DNA from: Lachnoclostridium phytofermentans ISDg
Lineage (GTDB): Bacteria; Bacillota; Clostridia; Lachnospirales; Lachnospiraceae
Assembly (NCBI RefSeq): GCF_000018685.1
Contig: NC_010001.1
Location: 1,938,001 to 2,002,000 of the forward strand
DNA length: 64,000 nucleotides
Reading direction: 5' to 3'
Shown here: positions 43,941 to 52,991 of the stretch, one piece after another
How positions within the stretch are numbered: the first letter of the stretch is position 1
How the letters are laid out: every line of letters begins with the position of its first letter
Made by a program: the position numbers and the translations under genes
The notes under the pieces: generated by a model
Told to the model about the DNA's origin: nothing
Database searches by the model: none
What the model saw: only the letters and a program-made list of their open reading frames with translations

Positions 43941-44055
43941 AGTAGAAAGCCAAGATAAATCCATAGGAGAATACAAACCCATGGAAGAATATAGAACCTA
44001 AAAGAGAATATAGAACCCAAAGGAGAACTGGGAATCTAAAGAAGAATGGAATAAT
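43941..44055 (+). repeat. degenerate 19-bp tandem repeats after the phosphatidyltransferase gene
   Basis: Units such as ATGGAAGAATATAGAACCT (43981), AAAAGAGAATATAGAACCC (44000) and AAAGGAGAACTGGGAATCT (44019) follow one another with a period of 19 bases, with weaker units on each side. Confidence 0.7.
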
Positions 44056-44063
44056 ACAATGAA

Positions 44064-44108
44064 AGAATAGAAAACCAAGGCATGAATTGGATTTCTATTC
44101 TTCTTTAT
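44064..44108 (+). terminator. rho-independent terminator
   Basis: GAATAGAAAACCAA pairs with TTGGATTTCTATTC around an 8-base loop, followed by TTCTTT. Confidence 0.7.
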
Positions 44109-44217
44109 TTCTAAGGGTGCATTTTTGGTTTAAACGATTAAAATCATTATTTGGCTCAATCACAGAATAAAGGTGATGTATAATTGAAATTATGAAAATG
44201 TAAATGAACGTAAATTT

Positions 44218-45036
44218 CTATGTTTTCTCGATTTTTATCTGTATTTCAGTAACGTACTCTTCGGATTTTTTAGTAGTTAAGCTATCTAAAATACAATATT
44301 CATAGGATGGGGAGGCTATCTGATAACCTTCTTTTTTTATATATTCAATAAGGAATTGATAAGTATCAGTAATATTTTTGTAAGGTCCTTGGTGGTAACA
44401 TTTCGCATAGGTTCCTTTTACTTTCTTGTGATAAGTACCTTTTTCTGGTGCTACTTGTAGTGGAAGAAATGCATATTCAAAGCTGATATAATTGCCTAAT
44501 AGCAGATTTTCTTTAGAAACCATATCACCTATTTGATAATAATATGGATAGTTATGATTATTCGCTTTTGTTAACAATCTCTTTATGGCTAAATCAACGT
44601 CTAGAAGTCCGTTAGGAGTTGTTACCGGTTCTATTGCCAAGTATTCTGTTTTTTCTAATGTAGTTATCTGAACACGCTCACTATCACGGTCAAATTCTTG
44701 TAAAGTTCTTAATTTATAATCCAATCTATTTTCGATTAAAGAAAGTTGTTTTATCTTTTGTTTTATTTCCTTTTGTTGATTTTTTAGTAAGGCAACAGCG
44801 TTATCACTATTACGATGATTCATAAAATCTTTGATTTCTTTTAAGGATAATCCAATTTCCTTAAGAATTAGAATGCTGTCCAATACTTCAATTTGATCTG
44901 CAGTATAGTAACGGTAGTTATTATTGGAGTCGACTAATTTGGGTTTAAATACATTCTCCTTATCATAGTAGATAAGGGTCTGTTTGGATAATCCGCTCAA
45001 TTTAGCGATTTCACCGACTGTAAACTTCGTATTCAT
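44218..45036 (-). CDS. MerR-family regulator with GyrI-like ligand domain
   Basis: 272 residues. The N-terminal MerR winged helix (FTVGEIAKLSGLSKQTLIYY, NNNYRYYTADQIEVLDSILI) is followed by a dimerising helix (about 80-115) and a GyrI-like small-molecule domain (about 120-272). This is the BmrR-type layout for drug-responsive activators. It is divergent from the YitT-like gene, whose promoter has the 19-bp spacer that MerR activators require. AGGTATTTATC precedes the start. The ligand is unknown. Confidence 0.88.
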   Translation of the reverse strand: MNTKFTVGEIAKLSGLSKQTLIYYDKENVFKPKLVDSNNNYRYYTADQIEVLDSILILKEIGLSLKEIKDFMNHRNSDNAVALLKNQQKEIKQKIKQLSLIENRLDYKLRTLQEFDRDSERVQITTLEKTEYLAIEPVTTPNGLLDVDLAIKRLLTKANNHNYPYYYQIGDMVSKENLLLGNYISFEYAFLPLQVAPEKGTYHKKVKGTYAKCYHQGPYKNITDTYQFLIEYIKKEGYQIASPSYEYCILDSLTTKKSEEYVTEIQIKIEKT

Positions 45037-45063
45037 TAATGATAAATACCTCCAATATTTTTC

Positions 45064-45094
45064 TTGACAATATAGTTACTATATCCTTTATAGT
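45064..45094 (+). promoter_or_regulatory. MerR-type promoter with 19-bp spacer and dyad operator
   Basis: TTGACA (45064-45069), a 19-base spacer and TATAGT (45089-45094). The near-perfect palindrome TATAGTTACTATA (45071-45083) lies in the spacer. The over-long spacer is a hallmark of promoters untwisted by MerR activators. It points to the YitT-like gene and lies 28 bases from the start of the divergent MerR gene. Confidence 0.7.
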
Positions 45095-45193
45095 AAATCA
45101 TGTCAAGGAAGTCATACGTATGGATTTCTTATTTTTATGAGAAAGTTTCTTTGAGTTGTTTATGAATAAAATACCATCTAAGAAATTTACGCT

Positions 45194-45260
45194 TTATCTG
45201 TGGGGGTTCAGCACGACGAAGTATCTTTGCTTAGCCAGAGTGTATCCGTCCATAAGATAA
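45194..45260 (+). ncRNA. candidate structured 5' leader of the YitT-like gene
   Basis: TTATCT and GTGG (from 45194) pair with CCAT and AGATAA (45250-45260) with one bulged A, closing a domain of about 67 bases. An inner hairpin CTTTG-CTTAGC-CAGAG sits inside. The GC content is higher than the surroundings. A third pairing, AAGTATCTTTGCT with AGCAGAGAAGATACTT (45278-45292), could compete with this fold. I cannot match it to a riboswitch class I know. Confidence 0.35.
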
Positions 45261-45349
45261 AAATTATAGGAGTCTAGAGCAGAGAAGATACTTTGATCTT
45301 AACTAAATTTAGAAATATAGAAAAATTAATGAGTTTCGTGGAGGTTGTA

Positions 45350-45982
45350 ATGAAGAAATTTAACATAAGAAAAGATACAATCAAGCATTATAGCATTCTT
45401 TTATTAGGTGTTGCTATATTAGCTTTTGGTTTGTTTAATGTACATAGCCAAAGTAACATTACAGAGGGTGGTGTACTTGGAATGATTTTGTTATTAAAAC
45501 ATTGGACAGGAATCTCTCCAGGAATTACAGGAATATGTCTAGATTCCTTGTGTTATTTTATTGGATTTAAGTTATTGGGTAAAGAATTTTTAAAAAATGC
45601 TTTGATAGCCAGTGTAGGGTTTTCCTTCTTCTATAATATTTTTGAACATATTGGCTTTGTTATTCCTGATTTAAGTAGTATTCCTTTACTTGCAGCTATA
45701 GTAGGTGGATTATTTGTTGGTGTCGGTGTCGGTCTTGTAGTCCGTATGGGGGGTGCCTCTGGTGGTGATGATGCCCTGGCGTTGATTATTGCACAACTTT
45801 CTGGATGCAATATCTCAAAAGCATATTTTGCAACTGATTTTGTTGTATTATTATTGTCACTTAGCTATATACCAGTACAAAAAATATTTTATTCTTTGAT
45901 TACTGTCACTCTATCCTCTTATATAATAGGACGTATACACAAGGACAACAAGAAGGATAACAAAGAGGTTGCTACCTGTTAG
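45350..45982 (+). CDS. YitT/YczE-type integral membrane protein
   Basis: 210 residues with five hydrophobic segments and the family motif SQSNITEGGVLGMILLL near 30-46, plus GLVVRMGGASGGDDALAL. This is the membrane half of the YitT family; the cytoplasmic DUF2179 half is absent. Function of the family is unsettled. The ATG at 45350 follows GGAGGTTGTA by a few bases; the frame's upstream extension to 45293 has no site. It is probably controlled by the divergent MerR/GyrI regulator. Confidence 0.8.
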   Translation: MKKFNIRKDTIKHYSILLLGVAILAFGLFNVHSQSNITEGGVLGMILLLKHWTGISPGITGICLDSLCYFIGFKLLGKEFLKNALIASVGFSFFYNIFEHIGFVIPDLSSIPLLAAIVGGLFVGVGVGLVVRMGGASGGDDALALIIAQLSGCNISKAYFATDFVVLLLSLSYIPVQKIFYSLITVTLSSYIIGRIHKDNKKDNKEVATC

Positions 45983-46074
45983 ATCTGATATCAAAACCGA
46001 TTCTTGCAGAGTTCTATCGCCAGATAGATAACGAATGAAATTGATAAATACCAATTAAAGCTGAATTTCTGAAA

Positions 46075-47223
46075 ATGATTACTCATGATATAATAATTAA
46101 GTATCGTTCTATTGAATATGTTTTTGAACAGATTCAATTAGACTGTCCGAATAATGACATTCGTAGAGGCTTAGCATTGATAAGAAGAGTTGAACAGCAA
46201 CAACAAAAAGCTATCGCTTCATTAAAGCCTAAGGATGAGACCATTTTAGAGCATACCATAAGCTATGAACAATTAGCAGTTGATCTTACCGCTGAGTTAG
46301 CGAAGAGAGAGCCAGATAAGAATGTAAAAGCTGCCCTTGATTTTGCATTGCTAGAAGACTTTGACCATTTATATCGTTATTCGGATTTGTTAGAGGCTAC
46401 GATGGGGGTTAAGTCAGAGGAATTGGTTGGACATTATGCTGAGATTATGCCAGGTCGTCCTACCATTTCTGAACATCGCTATCCATTTGACAATGTAAGA
46501 TTTTTTATAAATTGTAAATCAGCTGTACCAATCACGAAGTTAAATGTTGCTATTATTACAGCAGCGGAGCAGCAGACGATGAACTATTATATGAATGTAG
46601 CTGCTTTATATGATCATGATGATCTTGGAAGGCAGTTATATCAAGAAATAGGACTAATAGAGGAACAACATGTTACTCAATATGGTAGTTTGTTGGATAC
46701 CAAGACAACATTCTTAGAAAATTTGCTAATGCATGAGTATACGGAATGTTATCTTTATTATTCTTGCTTTGAGGATGAAACTGACCTTTGTATCAAAGGC
46801 ATTTGGGAAGAGCATTTTCATCAGGAAGTTGCTCATCTTCATATGGCAGCAGACATGCTAAAGAAATATGAGAAAAAAGATTGGCAGGAAGTAATACCAG
46901 ACGGAAATTTCCCTCAACTATTAACGTTACACGAAAATAAAGCATATGTACGTGATATTCTTGCAAATACTGTTCAAAATACCTCTAAAAAAGAAGAGTA
47001 TGTTGATGTAGCATCCTTAAGTAGTGATGCTGATTTCTTTAAATTCCAGAAGGCTGTAAATGAGCCAGTGGAAGAAGTGCCAACGCATATAGTGATTCAA
47101 TCCTATATAGATTCTAAGGGTGAGGATTATCGTTATCAGGATACGGATCATCCAGTACCAGCACTTGGAGATCGCACAAAGGATAATGTTACAGTTGGTC
47201 GTGAGGCAAATGCAAATGAGTAA
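46075..47223 (+). CDS. ferritin-like (rubrerythrin-type) protein, two helical halves
   Basis: 382 residues, mostly helical. Metal-binding type motifs include LLEDFDHLYRYSDLLE (about 101-116), IEEQHVTQY (ExxH, near 197) and HQEVAHLHMAADM (ExxH, near 258), as in ferritin-like di-iron proteins. The last 80 residues are polar and probably extended. It may bind iron or act on oxygen species. The start is uncertain: ATG 46075 has no clear ribosome binding site, an in-frame stop at 46045 limits extension, and a CTG at 46069 is possible. A terminator follows at 47.3 kb. Confidence 0.65.
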   Translation: MITHDIIIKYRSIEYVFEQIQLDCPNNDIRRGLALIRRVEQQQQKAIASLKPKDETILEHTISYEQLAVDLTAELAKREPDKNVKAALDFALLEDFDHLYRYSDLLEATMGVKSEELVGHYAEIMPGRPTISEHRYPFDNVRFFINCKSAVPITKLNVAIITAAEQQTMNYYMNVAALYDHDDLGRQLYQEIGLIEEQHVTQYGSLLDTKTTFLENLLMHEYTECYLYYSCFEDETDLCIKGIWEEHFHQEVAHLHMAADMLKKYEKKDWQEVIPDGNFPQLLTLHENKAYVRDILANTVQNTSKKEEYVDVASLSSDADFFKFQKAVNEPVEEVPTHIVIQSYIDSKGEDYRYQDTDHPVPALGDRTKDNVTVGREANANE

Positions 47224-47295
47224 TTGAATATGTGCCAAGTGCTGTGGTGAGGTACCTTTGGAACTCGCCTCGATACTAGAGACAGGACTTTTTTT

Positions 47296-47336
47296 AGGAG
47301 AGGGCTATGATAGATTAGCCTTTTCCTATTTTTTGT
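47296..47336 (+). terminator. rho-independent terminator
   Basis: AGGAGAGGGCTA pairs with TAGCCTTTTCCT (G-T pairs allowed), followed by ATTTTTT. Confidence 0.7.
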
Positions 47337-47465
47337 GAAAATGAAAGGCTTATCAATTCATCTTGTTTTACTTTAATCAACACTATATTTCTACATCAAA
47401 TTTAACATCATGAATGTAGCGTTACATAGGTTTATTTCTCCTATTTTTACAATTTTATATACGAA

Positions 47466-47500
47466 TTAAAGGTTGACTATGACAGTATGTCAACCTTTAT
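47466..47500 (+). promoter_or_regulatory. perfect inverted repeat upstream of the pectate lyase gene
   Basis: AAAGGTTGAC (47468-47477) and GTCAACCTTT (47489-47498) are exact complements spaced 11 bases. It lies about 50-85 bases before the ATG. It may be an operator or a leader hairpin. Confidence 0.45.
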
Positions 47501-47550
47501 ACTAGATTTTGTTCCAATGATTAATAATGTATATGTAGGAGGGTTTTCTA

Positions 47551-50500
47551 ATGCAAAAGTTGAATTTGAAACGATGGATAGCGATGTTCTTAACTGCATT
47601 AATGTTGCTAATAACAATTATACCATCGCCGTTAAGTATGGTTGCTAAAGCATCTAGTACTAACATTGACCTAATCGAAAGTAGTGGATGGTTAGAATCC
47701 GCATATGTGAAGTGGATGCCTATGGACGGGGTAGACGGATATGTAGCGTATGTTAAGGGTGCTTATGAAGAGGATACCGCTTATGTTAAGTTAGATAATG
47801 AATTAATAAGAAAATATCCAACTTACTATAGGGCGGATGCCGTAGGGCTTGCAGCAGGTATTTATGTCATTAAAGTTGTCCCTGTTATATCTGGGATAGA
47901 AGTTGAGGAGAGTGCAGAGGTAACTGGTACTTTATTTGTATCAGCACATACAAGAGAAGGTTTTGCATTTTCAGAGTTTTCAACGTACAAAACAGGATCC
48001 GGTGGTTATAATAACGATGGAACTGTTAGAGATGGTGCACAGATTGTTTATCTAACCAATGAAAATAAGGATACTGTTACCTTGGGCGTAAACACAGGTA
48101 GCAAGGAGGAAACTTGTACCGGTATTGTTGACATTTTGTCAAAGAGAGAAAAGGGAAAAGATTTAAGGCCACTTATCATACGTATCATTGGAAAAGTAGA
48201 AACTCCTGCTGGAGTGAGTGGTTCTTTGTTAAATATAAAGAAAACTTCCAACGTAACATTAGAAGGTATCGGAGACGATGCAACAGTCTATGGCTGGGGT
48301 ATTCTAGTTCGAGAAGGTAAAAACATTGAGATTAGAAACTTAGGAATCATGTGGTTTGGTGATGATGCAGTTTCATTGGACACTAAAAATGAGAATATAT
48401 GGGTTCATAACAATGATTTATTTTATGGAAAACCAGGGAGCGATTCTGACCAGGTTAAGGGAGACGGTTCCATAGATGTAAAAGCTTTTTCTACCAATGT
48501 AACGGTTTCTTACAATCACTTTTGGGATTCAGGTAAGTCTAGTCTAGCAGGAATGAGTGAAAGTCAGGAATTTTTTATTACTTATCATCACAATTGGTTT
48601 GACCATTCAGATTCACGTCATCCACGAATCAGACTTGGAAGTATACATATCTATAATAACTATTTTGATGGCGTTTCAAAATACGGTGTTGGAGTTACAA
48701 TGGGAGCTTCTGCATTTGTAGAAAATAATTATTTTAGGAATTGTCAATATCCAATGCTTTCTTCTGGACAAGGTACCGATAAATACGATTCTAATACAGG
48801 TAACTATACCAATAAGGGAACTTTCTCTGGAGAAAATGGTGGTATAATTAAAGAATTTGGAAACTTCATGGTCGGTGAGAAACGATTTGTAAATCAATAT
48901 ACAACACCAGATGCGGGACAAATTGATGCCTATACAGTGGAGAACAGAGAGGAGCAAATCCCAGCTGATGTAGTAACTGTACAAGGGGGAACAAGTTACA
49001 ATAACTTTGATACCAATCCAAGTAGAATATATTCTTATTCAGTAGATTCTGCAGAAGTGGCAAAAATTAAGGTTGAATCTTTTGCAGGACGTAACAACGG
49101 TGGAGATTTTAAATGGTATTTGAGTGAAGCAGAAGATACGAATTCTGAAGTAATTCCTGAGCTACAAGTGGCAATTATGAATTATACGTCTAGGTTAGTT
49201 TCCGTTGGTGGATTAGGAGACAATAATGAAGGGCCAACTACAGAACCCACACAATCACCAACAGAACCAACCATAGCACCAACACAACCGCCAACGAGCG
49301 AAGATTATTCACATAATTTCACAACACAAAGACTTACAAGTTCTTTCTATTCGTTTCCAGGATTAGCTAATTTGGCAAATAATAAAGGAACCGTTACATA
49401 CAATGGTATGAATCTTACGGATTGTTTAAAGATGGAAACGGGAACACAGATAGTTTTTACCTCACCGGCAGATGGTATTTATACCATGGTCTTTAATCCT
49501 TCAACTGGTAAGGTGAATGCAAAAGTGAATGGTGCAAAGTATACAGGTGATGATCAAACAGGTATTCTAACAATTCCTGTTTTAGCTGGAACAAAATATA
49601 CAATAGATAAAGCAGATACCGCTAATTTATTTTATATGAGTTTATCTTTGGATGATAAAGAAGTACCAACAGTAACACCAACCATAGTACCAACGGAAGC
49701 ACCTAAGCCAACAGAAATACCAACAGTAATACCAACAATAACACCAACTATAGTGCCTACAGGAACACCAACACCTCCTGAATCTGTTGTAGAGGGAGAC
49801 ATCTTTGTATCACCAAACGCATCAGAAACTGGAGAAGGTACATTTGATGATCCAATTAAGCTTATCGTTGCTCTAACCAAAGTAAAAGCTGGTAATACTA
49901 TCTGGATGTTGCCAGGAAACTATAAGTACAGTGAACCGATTGTTGTAGAAAAATGGAACAGTGGTAGTGCTGGTGCTTATAAGACAGTAAGAAACTATAT
50001 GGGTGGTAAGGTTATTTTAGATTTTTCGGAGCAGGAGTATTTACCTAGCAACCGTGGTCTAGTACAAGATGCAGATTACTGGAAATGGTATGGAATCGAA
50101 TTTAAAGGCGCCGGAGATAATGGTATGTTACTCTCTGGAAATCATAACATAATTGAAATGTGCCAGTTTTATGAGAATAGAGATACTGGTTTACAATTAA
50201 GTCGTTATGATACTACAGCTGCAACCATAGATCTATGGCCAAGTTATAACTTAATAAAGAATAGCACATCCTTTAACAACAGCGATGCAACAGGAGAAAA
50301 TGCAGATGGCTTTGCAGCAAAGTTAACTTGTGGTGAAGGTAACGTATTTGATGGTTGCATGTCTTATAATAACAGTGATGATGGATGGGATTTATATGCT
50401 AAGTCAGAAACTGGTCCAATAGGAGTAATCACTATTAGAAATTGTATTGCTTTTAGAAATGGTAAATTAACGAACGGATCAGGTAGTGCAAGCGGAGATA

Positions 50501-51780
50501 TGAACGGATTTAAACTTGGTGGTTCGGGAATTGCTACACCACACATAGTTGAAAATTGTATGGCATTTAAAAATGGTGCACATGGTTTTACAGATAACAA
50601 TAATCCTGCACCGCTCACATTTAAAAACATTACAGCATTTAATAACAGCAATCTTAGTGGAAGTAAAAAGGCTAATTTCCAGATTGATCGTGCAAACAGA
50701 CCAACTGTTTACAATGCAATCGGAATAAGCACGAGAAAAATCGCTTCGGATAAGATTACATCAGCGATTGGATCAAAAATCGTATATATGAACAGTGATA
50801 AATATTACGAATATGAAGGAAGTATAGGTGGAACCTTCGATTCAACGAGTAAAAGTGGAACAGTGATTACACCAGTTGCTACTGATATTTTTGTGAGTAT
50901 CGTTGCACCAGATCTATCTACTGATTTCCATACTGCATGGAGAAACTCAGATGGTTCCATTAATACTCATGGTTTTCTGCAAATTAAGGAGAATAGTAAA
51001 TATGCAACATTCTCAACGAATGGCGGTTTTATTGGTGCAGTTTTTAAAGATGAGGTTATTGTAGAGCCTACCCCTGAACCAACGCCAACCCCTGAAGTAA
51101 CACCAAAACCAACACCAGAGGTAAAGCCAAGTCCAACACCAGGGGGGAAACCAGATCCAGTACCAGACGTAAAACCAAGTCCAACACCTGAACCAACACC
51201 GAAAGTGGCGTTAATTGATCAGATTAATGTAAATTCCGAAAAAAATATTTATATTGGAGGAACAATGGATTGGGAATGGGTAGGCTTACGTTACCCAAGT
51301 ACACTAAAAGTTGTAAAGGACTTTACAAGCTCCAATACTAATATTTCCGAAGGTGAAATGATGCTTAGTTATAAGTCTGGTAATACCAAGATTGCTATAG
51401 TAAGTCAAACTGGAAAGATTGTTGGTAAGAGTAAAGGAAAAACCATAATTTATATTACAGTTACTTTGTCAGACGGTAAAACAAAGCAATTACAACAACA
51501 AGTCACAGTAAATGAAGCGAGCATTACGTTTAAGAGGGCAGCTTCATCCATGGTGATAGGTGATAAAAACTCATTTACATTGGAAGTCAATGGCTATAGA
51601 AATGAAGAAATTGTATGGAAAACTACAAAGCGAGATATTGCTATCGTTGGCAAAAATAATGGTAAATTAACCGCTGTAGTATCAGCAAAATCTGTAGGGG
51701 AAGATTATGTCGTTGTTAGTGTGAAAGATAAAAATGGCAAATTACTTTCTATCAAAACCAAAGTGCAAGTTTATAAATAG
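47551..51780 (+). CDS. secreted modular pectate lyase with PL1 and PL9 catalytic domains
   Basis: 1409 residues. Signal peptide (1-35, ending MVAKASS), a beta-rich N-terminal region (to about 130), a PL1 pectate lyase domain (about 140-460) with the catalytic-Arg motif SRHPRIR near 357, a Pro/Thr linker, a small domain (about 590-705), another linker, a PL9 domain (about 750-1070) with ADGFAAKLTCGEGN holding the probable catalytic Lys near 924, and Ca2+-site-like DDGWDLYAK. A third linker and a C-terminal beta-rich Big-type region (about 1220-1409) follow. Both domains should cleave polygalacturonate by Ca2+-dependent beta-elimination. AGGAGGG precedes the start. Confidence 0.92.
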   Translation: MQKLNLKRWIAMFLTALMLLITIIPSPLSMVAKASSTNIDLIESSGWLESAYVKWMPMDGVDGYVAYVKGAYEEDTAYVKLDNELIRKYPTYYRADAVGLAAGIYVIKVVPVISGIEVEESAEVTGTLFVSAHTREGFAFSEFSTYKTGSGGYNNDGTVRDGAQIVYLTNENKDTVTLGVNTGSKEETCTGIVDILSKREKGKDLRPLIIRIIGKVETPAGVSGSLLNIKKTSNVTLEGIGDDATVYGWGILVREGKNIEIRNLGIMWFGDDAVSLDTKNENIWVHNNDLFYGKPGSDSDQVKGDGSIDVKAFSTNVTVSYNHFWDSGKSSLAGMSESQEFFITYHHNWFDHSDSRHPRIRLGSIHIYNNYFDGVSKYGVGVTMGASAFVENNYFRNCQYPMLSSGQGTDKYDSNTGNYTNKGTFSGENGGIIKEFGNFMVGEKRFVNQYTTPDAGQIDAYTVENREEQIPADVVTVQGGTSYNNFDTNPSRIYSYSVDSAEVAKIKVESFAGRNNGGDFKWYLSEAEDTNSEVIPELQVAIMNYTSRLVSVGGLGDNNEGPTTEPTQSPTEPTIAPTQPPTSEDYSHNFTTQRLTSSFYSFPGLANLANNKGTVTYNGMNLTDCLKMETGTQIVFTSPADGIYTMVFNPSTGKVNAKVNGAKYTGDDQTGILTIPVLAGTKYTIDKADTANLFYMSLSLDDKEVPTVTPTIVPTEAPKPTEIPTVIPTITPTIVPTGTPTPPESVVEGDIFVSPNASETGEGTFDDPIKLIVALTKVKAGNTIWMLPGNYKYSEPIVVEKWNSGSAGAYKTVRNYMGGKVILDFSEQEYLPSNRGLVQDADYWKWYGIEFKGAGDNGMLLSGNHNIIEMCQFYENRDTGLQLSRYDTTAATIDLWPSYNLIKNSTSFNNSDATGENADGFAAKLTCGEGNVFDGCMSYNNSDDGWDLYAKSETGPIGVITIRNCIAFRNGKLTNGSGSASGDMNGFKLGGSGIATPHIVENCMAFKNGAHGFTDNNNPAPLTFKNITAFNNSNLSGSKKANFQIDRANRPTVYNAIGISTRKIASDKITSAIGSKIVYMNSDKYYEYEGSIGGTFDSTSKSGTVITPVATDIFVSIVAPDLSTDFHTAWRNSDGSINTHGFLQIKENSKYATFSTNGGFIGAVFKDEVIVEPTPEPTPTPEVTPKPTPEVKPSPTPGGKPDPVPDVKPSPTPEPTPKVALIDQINVNSEKNIYIGGTMDWEWVGLRYPSTLKVVKDFTSSNTNISEGEMMLSYKSGNTKIAIVSQTGKIVGKSKGKTIIYITVTLSDGKTKQLQQQVTVNEASITFKRAASSMVIGDKNSFTLEVNGYRNEEIVWKTTKRDIAIVGKNNGKLTAVVSAKSVGEDYVVVSVKDKNGKLLSIKTKVQVYK

Positions 51781-51827
51781 GTTATTATAGACAATATAAA
51801 TAAAGAAAATTTATTCCATTTCTAGTA

Positions 51828-51860
51828 GAGGGTGAGATTCTAAGTAGTCTCACCCTTTTA
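51828..51860 (+). terminator. rho-independent terminator
   Basis: GGGTGAGA pairs with TCTCACCC, followed by TTTTAT. It ends the pectate lyase transcript. Confidence 0.85.
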
Positions 51861-51862
51861 TC

Positions 51863-51946
51863 ATTCATGATAAGTGAATCTTCGTAAAAAGTGCGTTTTC
51901 TCTTTAGGTGAGGAAAAGTATGTAAAGTAGACTTTTACATGTTTGG
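51863..51946 (+). repeat. hairpin-family elements (two degenerate copies)
   Basis: ATTCATGATAAGTGAATC to AAAAAGTGCGTTTTCTCTT is followed by AGGAAAAGTATGTAAAGTAG and ACTTTTACATG. Both keep the AAAAGT / ACTTTT arms of the family. Confidence 0.5.
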
Positions 51947-52078
51947 TATTGGATTTTTAGTAAAAATATTCGATCTACTAATCTAATTTTATGTTATTTT
52001 GAAAAATTTAGATTTAAATAACATAATATACCAAAATAACATGAATAAATAATAATAAATAAACAAAATGACGGGAAA

Positions 52079-52106
52079 TTGACAAGCAAAAGCATTATGT
52101 TATAAT
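52079..52106 (+). promoter_or_regulatory. consensus sigma-A promoter of the MerR-family gene
   Basis: TTGACA (52079-52084), 16 bases, TATAAT (52101-52106). Both boxes are perfect. It lies about 51 bases before the ATG at 52158. Confidence 0.8.
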
Positions 52107-52157
52107 ATAATTATTACAATTAAGATGAAATATTACATGATATTTTGGGGGATTTCC

Positions 52158-52991
52158 ATGAAATATAAGATTAGTGAATTAGCGAAATTATTAAATGTGT
52201 CAACTAATACAGTAAGACGATATGAGGGATATGGGCACATTAAATCGAAACGAGATAAAAATAATACATATAGATATTATAATAAAGGTGATCTCACTAG
52301 GTTAATGACAGTTAGGGCATTAAGAAAATATGGATTTACACATACTGATATTATTGAAATGAAAGATTATAGTATTCAAGAATTAATTCAGCAGTATAAA
52401 AAACAAGATCAAAATATGCAAGATGAAATAGCTTATTTGACGAATCTAAGACATCGATTAAGTGATGACCTGATTCTTTTGGAGAAAACGAATAGTATTT
52501 ATCAACATCTTTACATCAGAGATTGTATTGCATATTCCTATGTATTATATCAAAGTGGTGAAAATTTATTGTTGGAAGAAAATCGTACTAGAAAGATTCA
52601 TGAATACTTATATTTGGCACCAGAAGTACAGATGGTATACATAATTAAAAAAGAAGATATTGAATGTGATGAAATAGATATCAATATGGGATGGGCTGTA
52701 AAGGTATCAGATTTAAAACAGTTTAATATTGAGGAAAATGAGTATACAGAAAGATATAATACAAGAAAAACTCTCATGAGCTTGGAAAAACTACCTGTCA
52801 ATATTGATAAAATAAATAAAAACACTTTAAATTATAAGAAAGCTATATTTCAAGAACCATTTTCCTATATGAGAGAACATAATCTTAGGTTAGATGGTGA
52901 TTTATTAGGAGTTAAAATAGCTACGATAACTGAAAATAATGAAGAATTGGAGTATGTCCTGTTCAATATTCCAATTGCTGTAAATAATTGA
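52158..52991 (+). CDS. MerR-family transcriptional regulator with unrecognised ligand domain
   Basis: 277 residues. The MerR DNA-binding part is clear (YKISELAKLLNVSTNTVRRY, then NNTYRYYNKGDLTRLMTVRA), followed by a linking helix (to about 115). The C-terminal 160 residues may be a GyrI-like effector domain but are diverged. The ATG at 52158 follows GGGGGA by 5 bases; the frame's ATG at 52125 has no site. It is not next to an obvious target gene, so an autoregulator or remote activator is possible. Confidence 0.82.
   Translation: MKYKISELAKLLNVSTNTVRRYEGYGHIKSKRDKNNTYRYYNKGDLTRLMTVRALRKYGFTHTDIIEMKDYSIQELIQQYKKQDQNMQDEIAYLTNLRHRLSDDLILLEKTNSIYQHLYIRDCIAYSYVLYQSGENLLLEENRTRKIHEYLYLAPEVQMVYIIKKEDIECDEIDINMGWAVKVSDLKQFNIEENEYTERYNTRKTLMSLEKLPVNIDKINKNTLNYKKAIFQEPFSYMREHNLRLDGDLLGVKIATITENNEELEYVLFNIPIAVNN

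Noticed and set aside
49632..49880. Minus-strand frame of Val-Gly-Thr repeats inside the pectate lyase gene
   Set aside because: It is the antisense of the Pro-Thr linker; repeats on the coding strand explain it.
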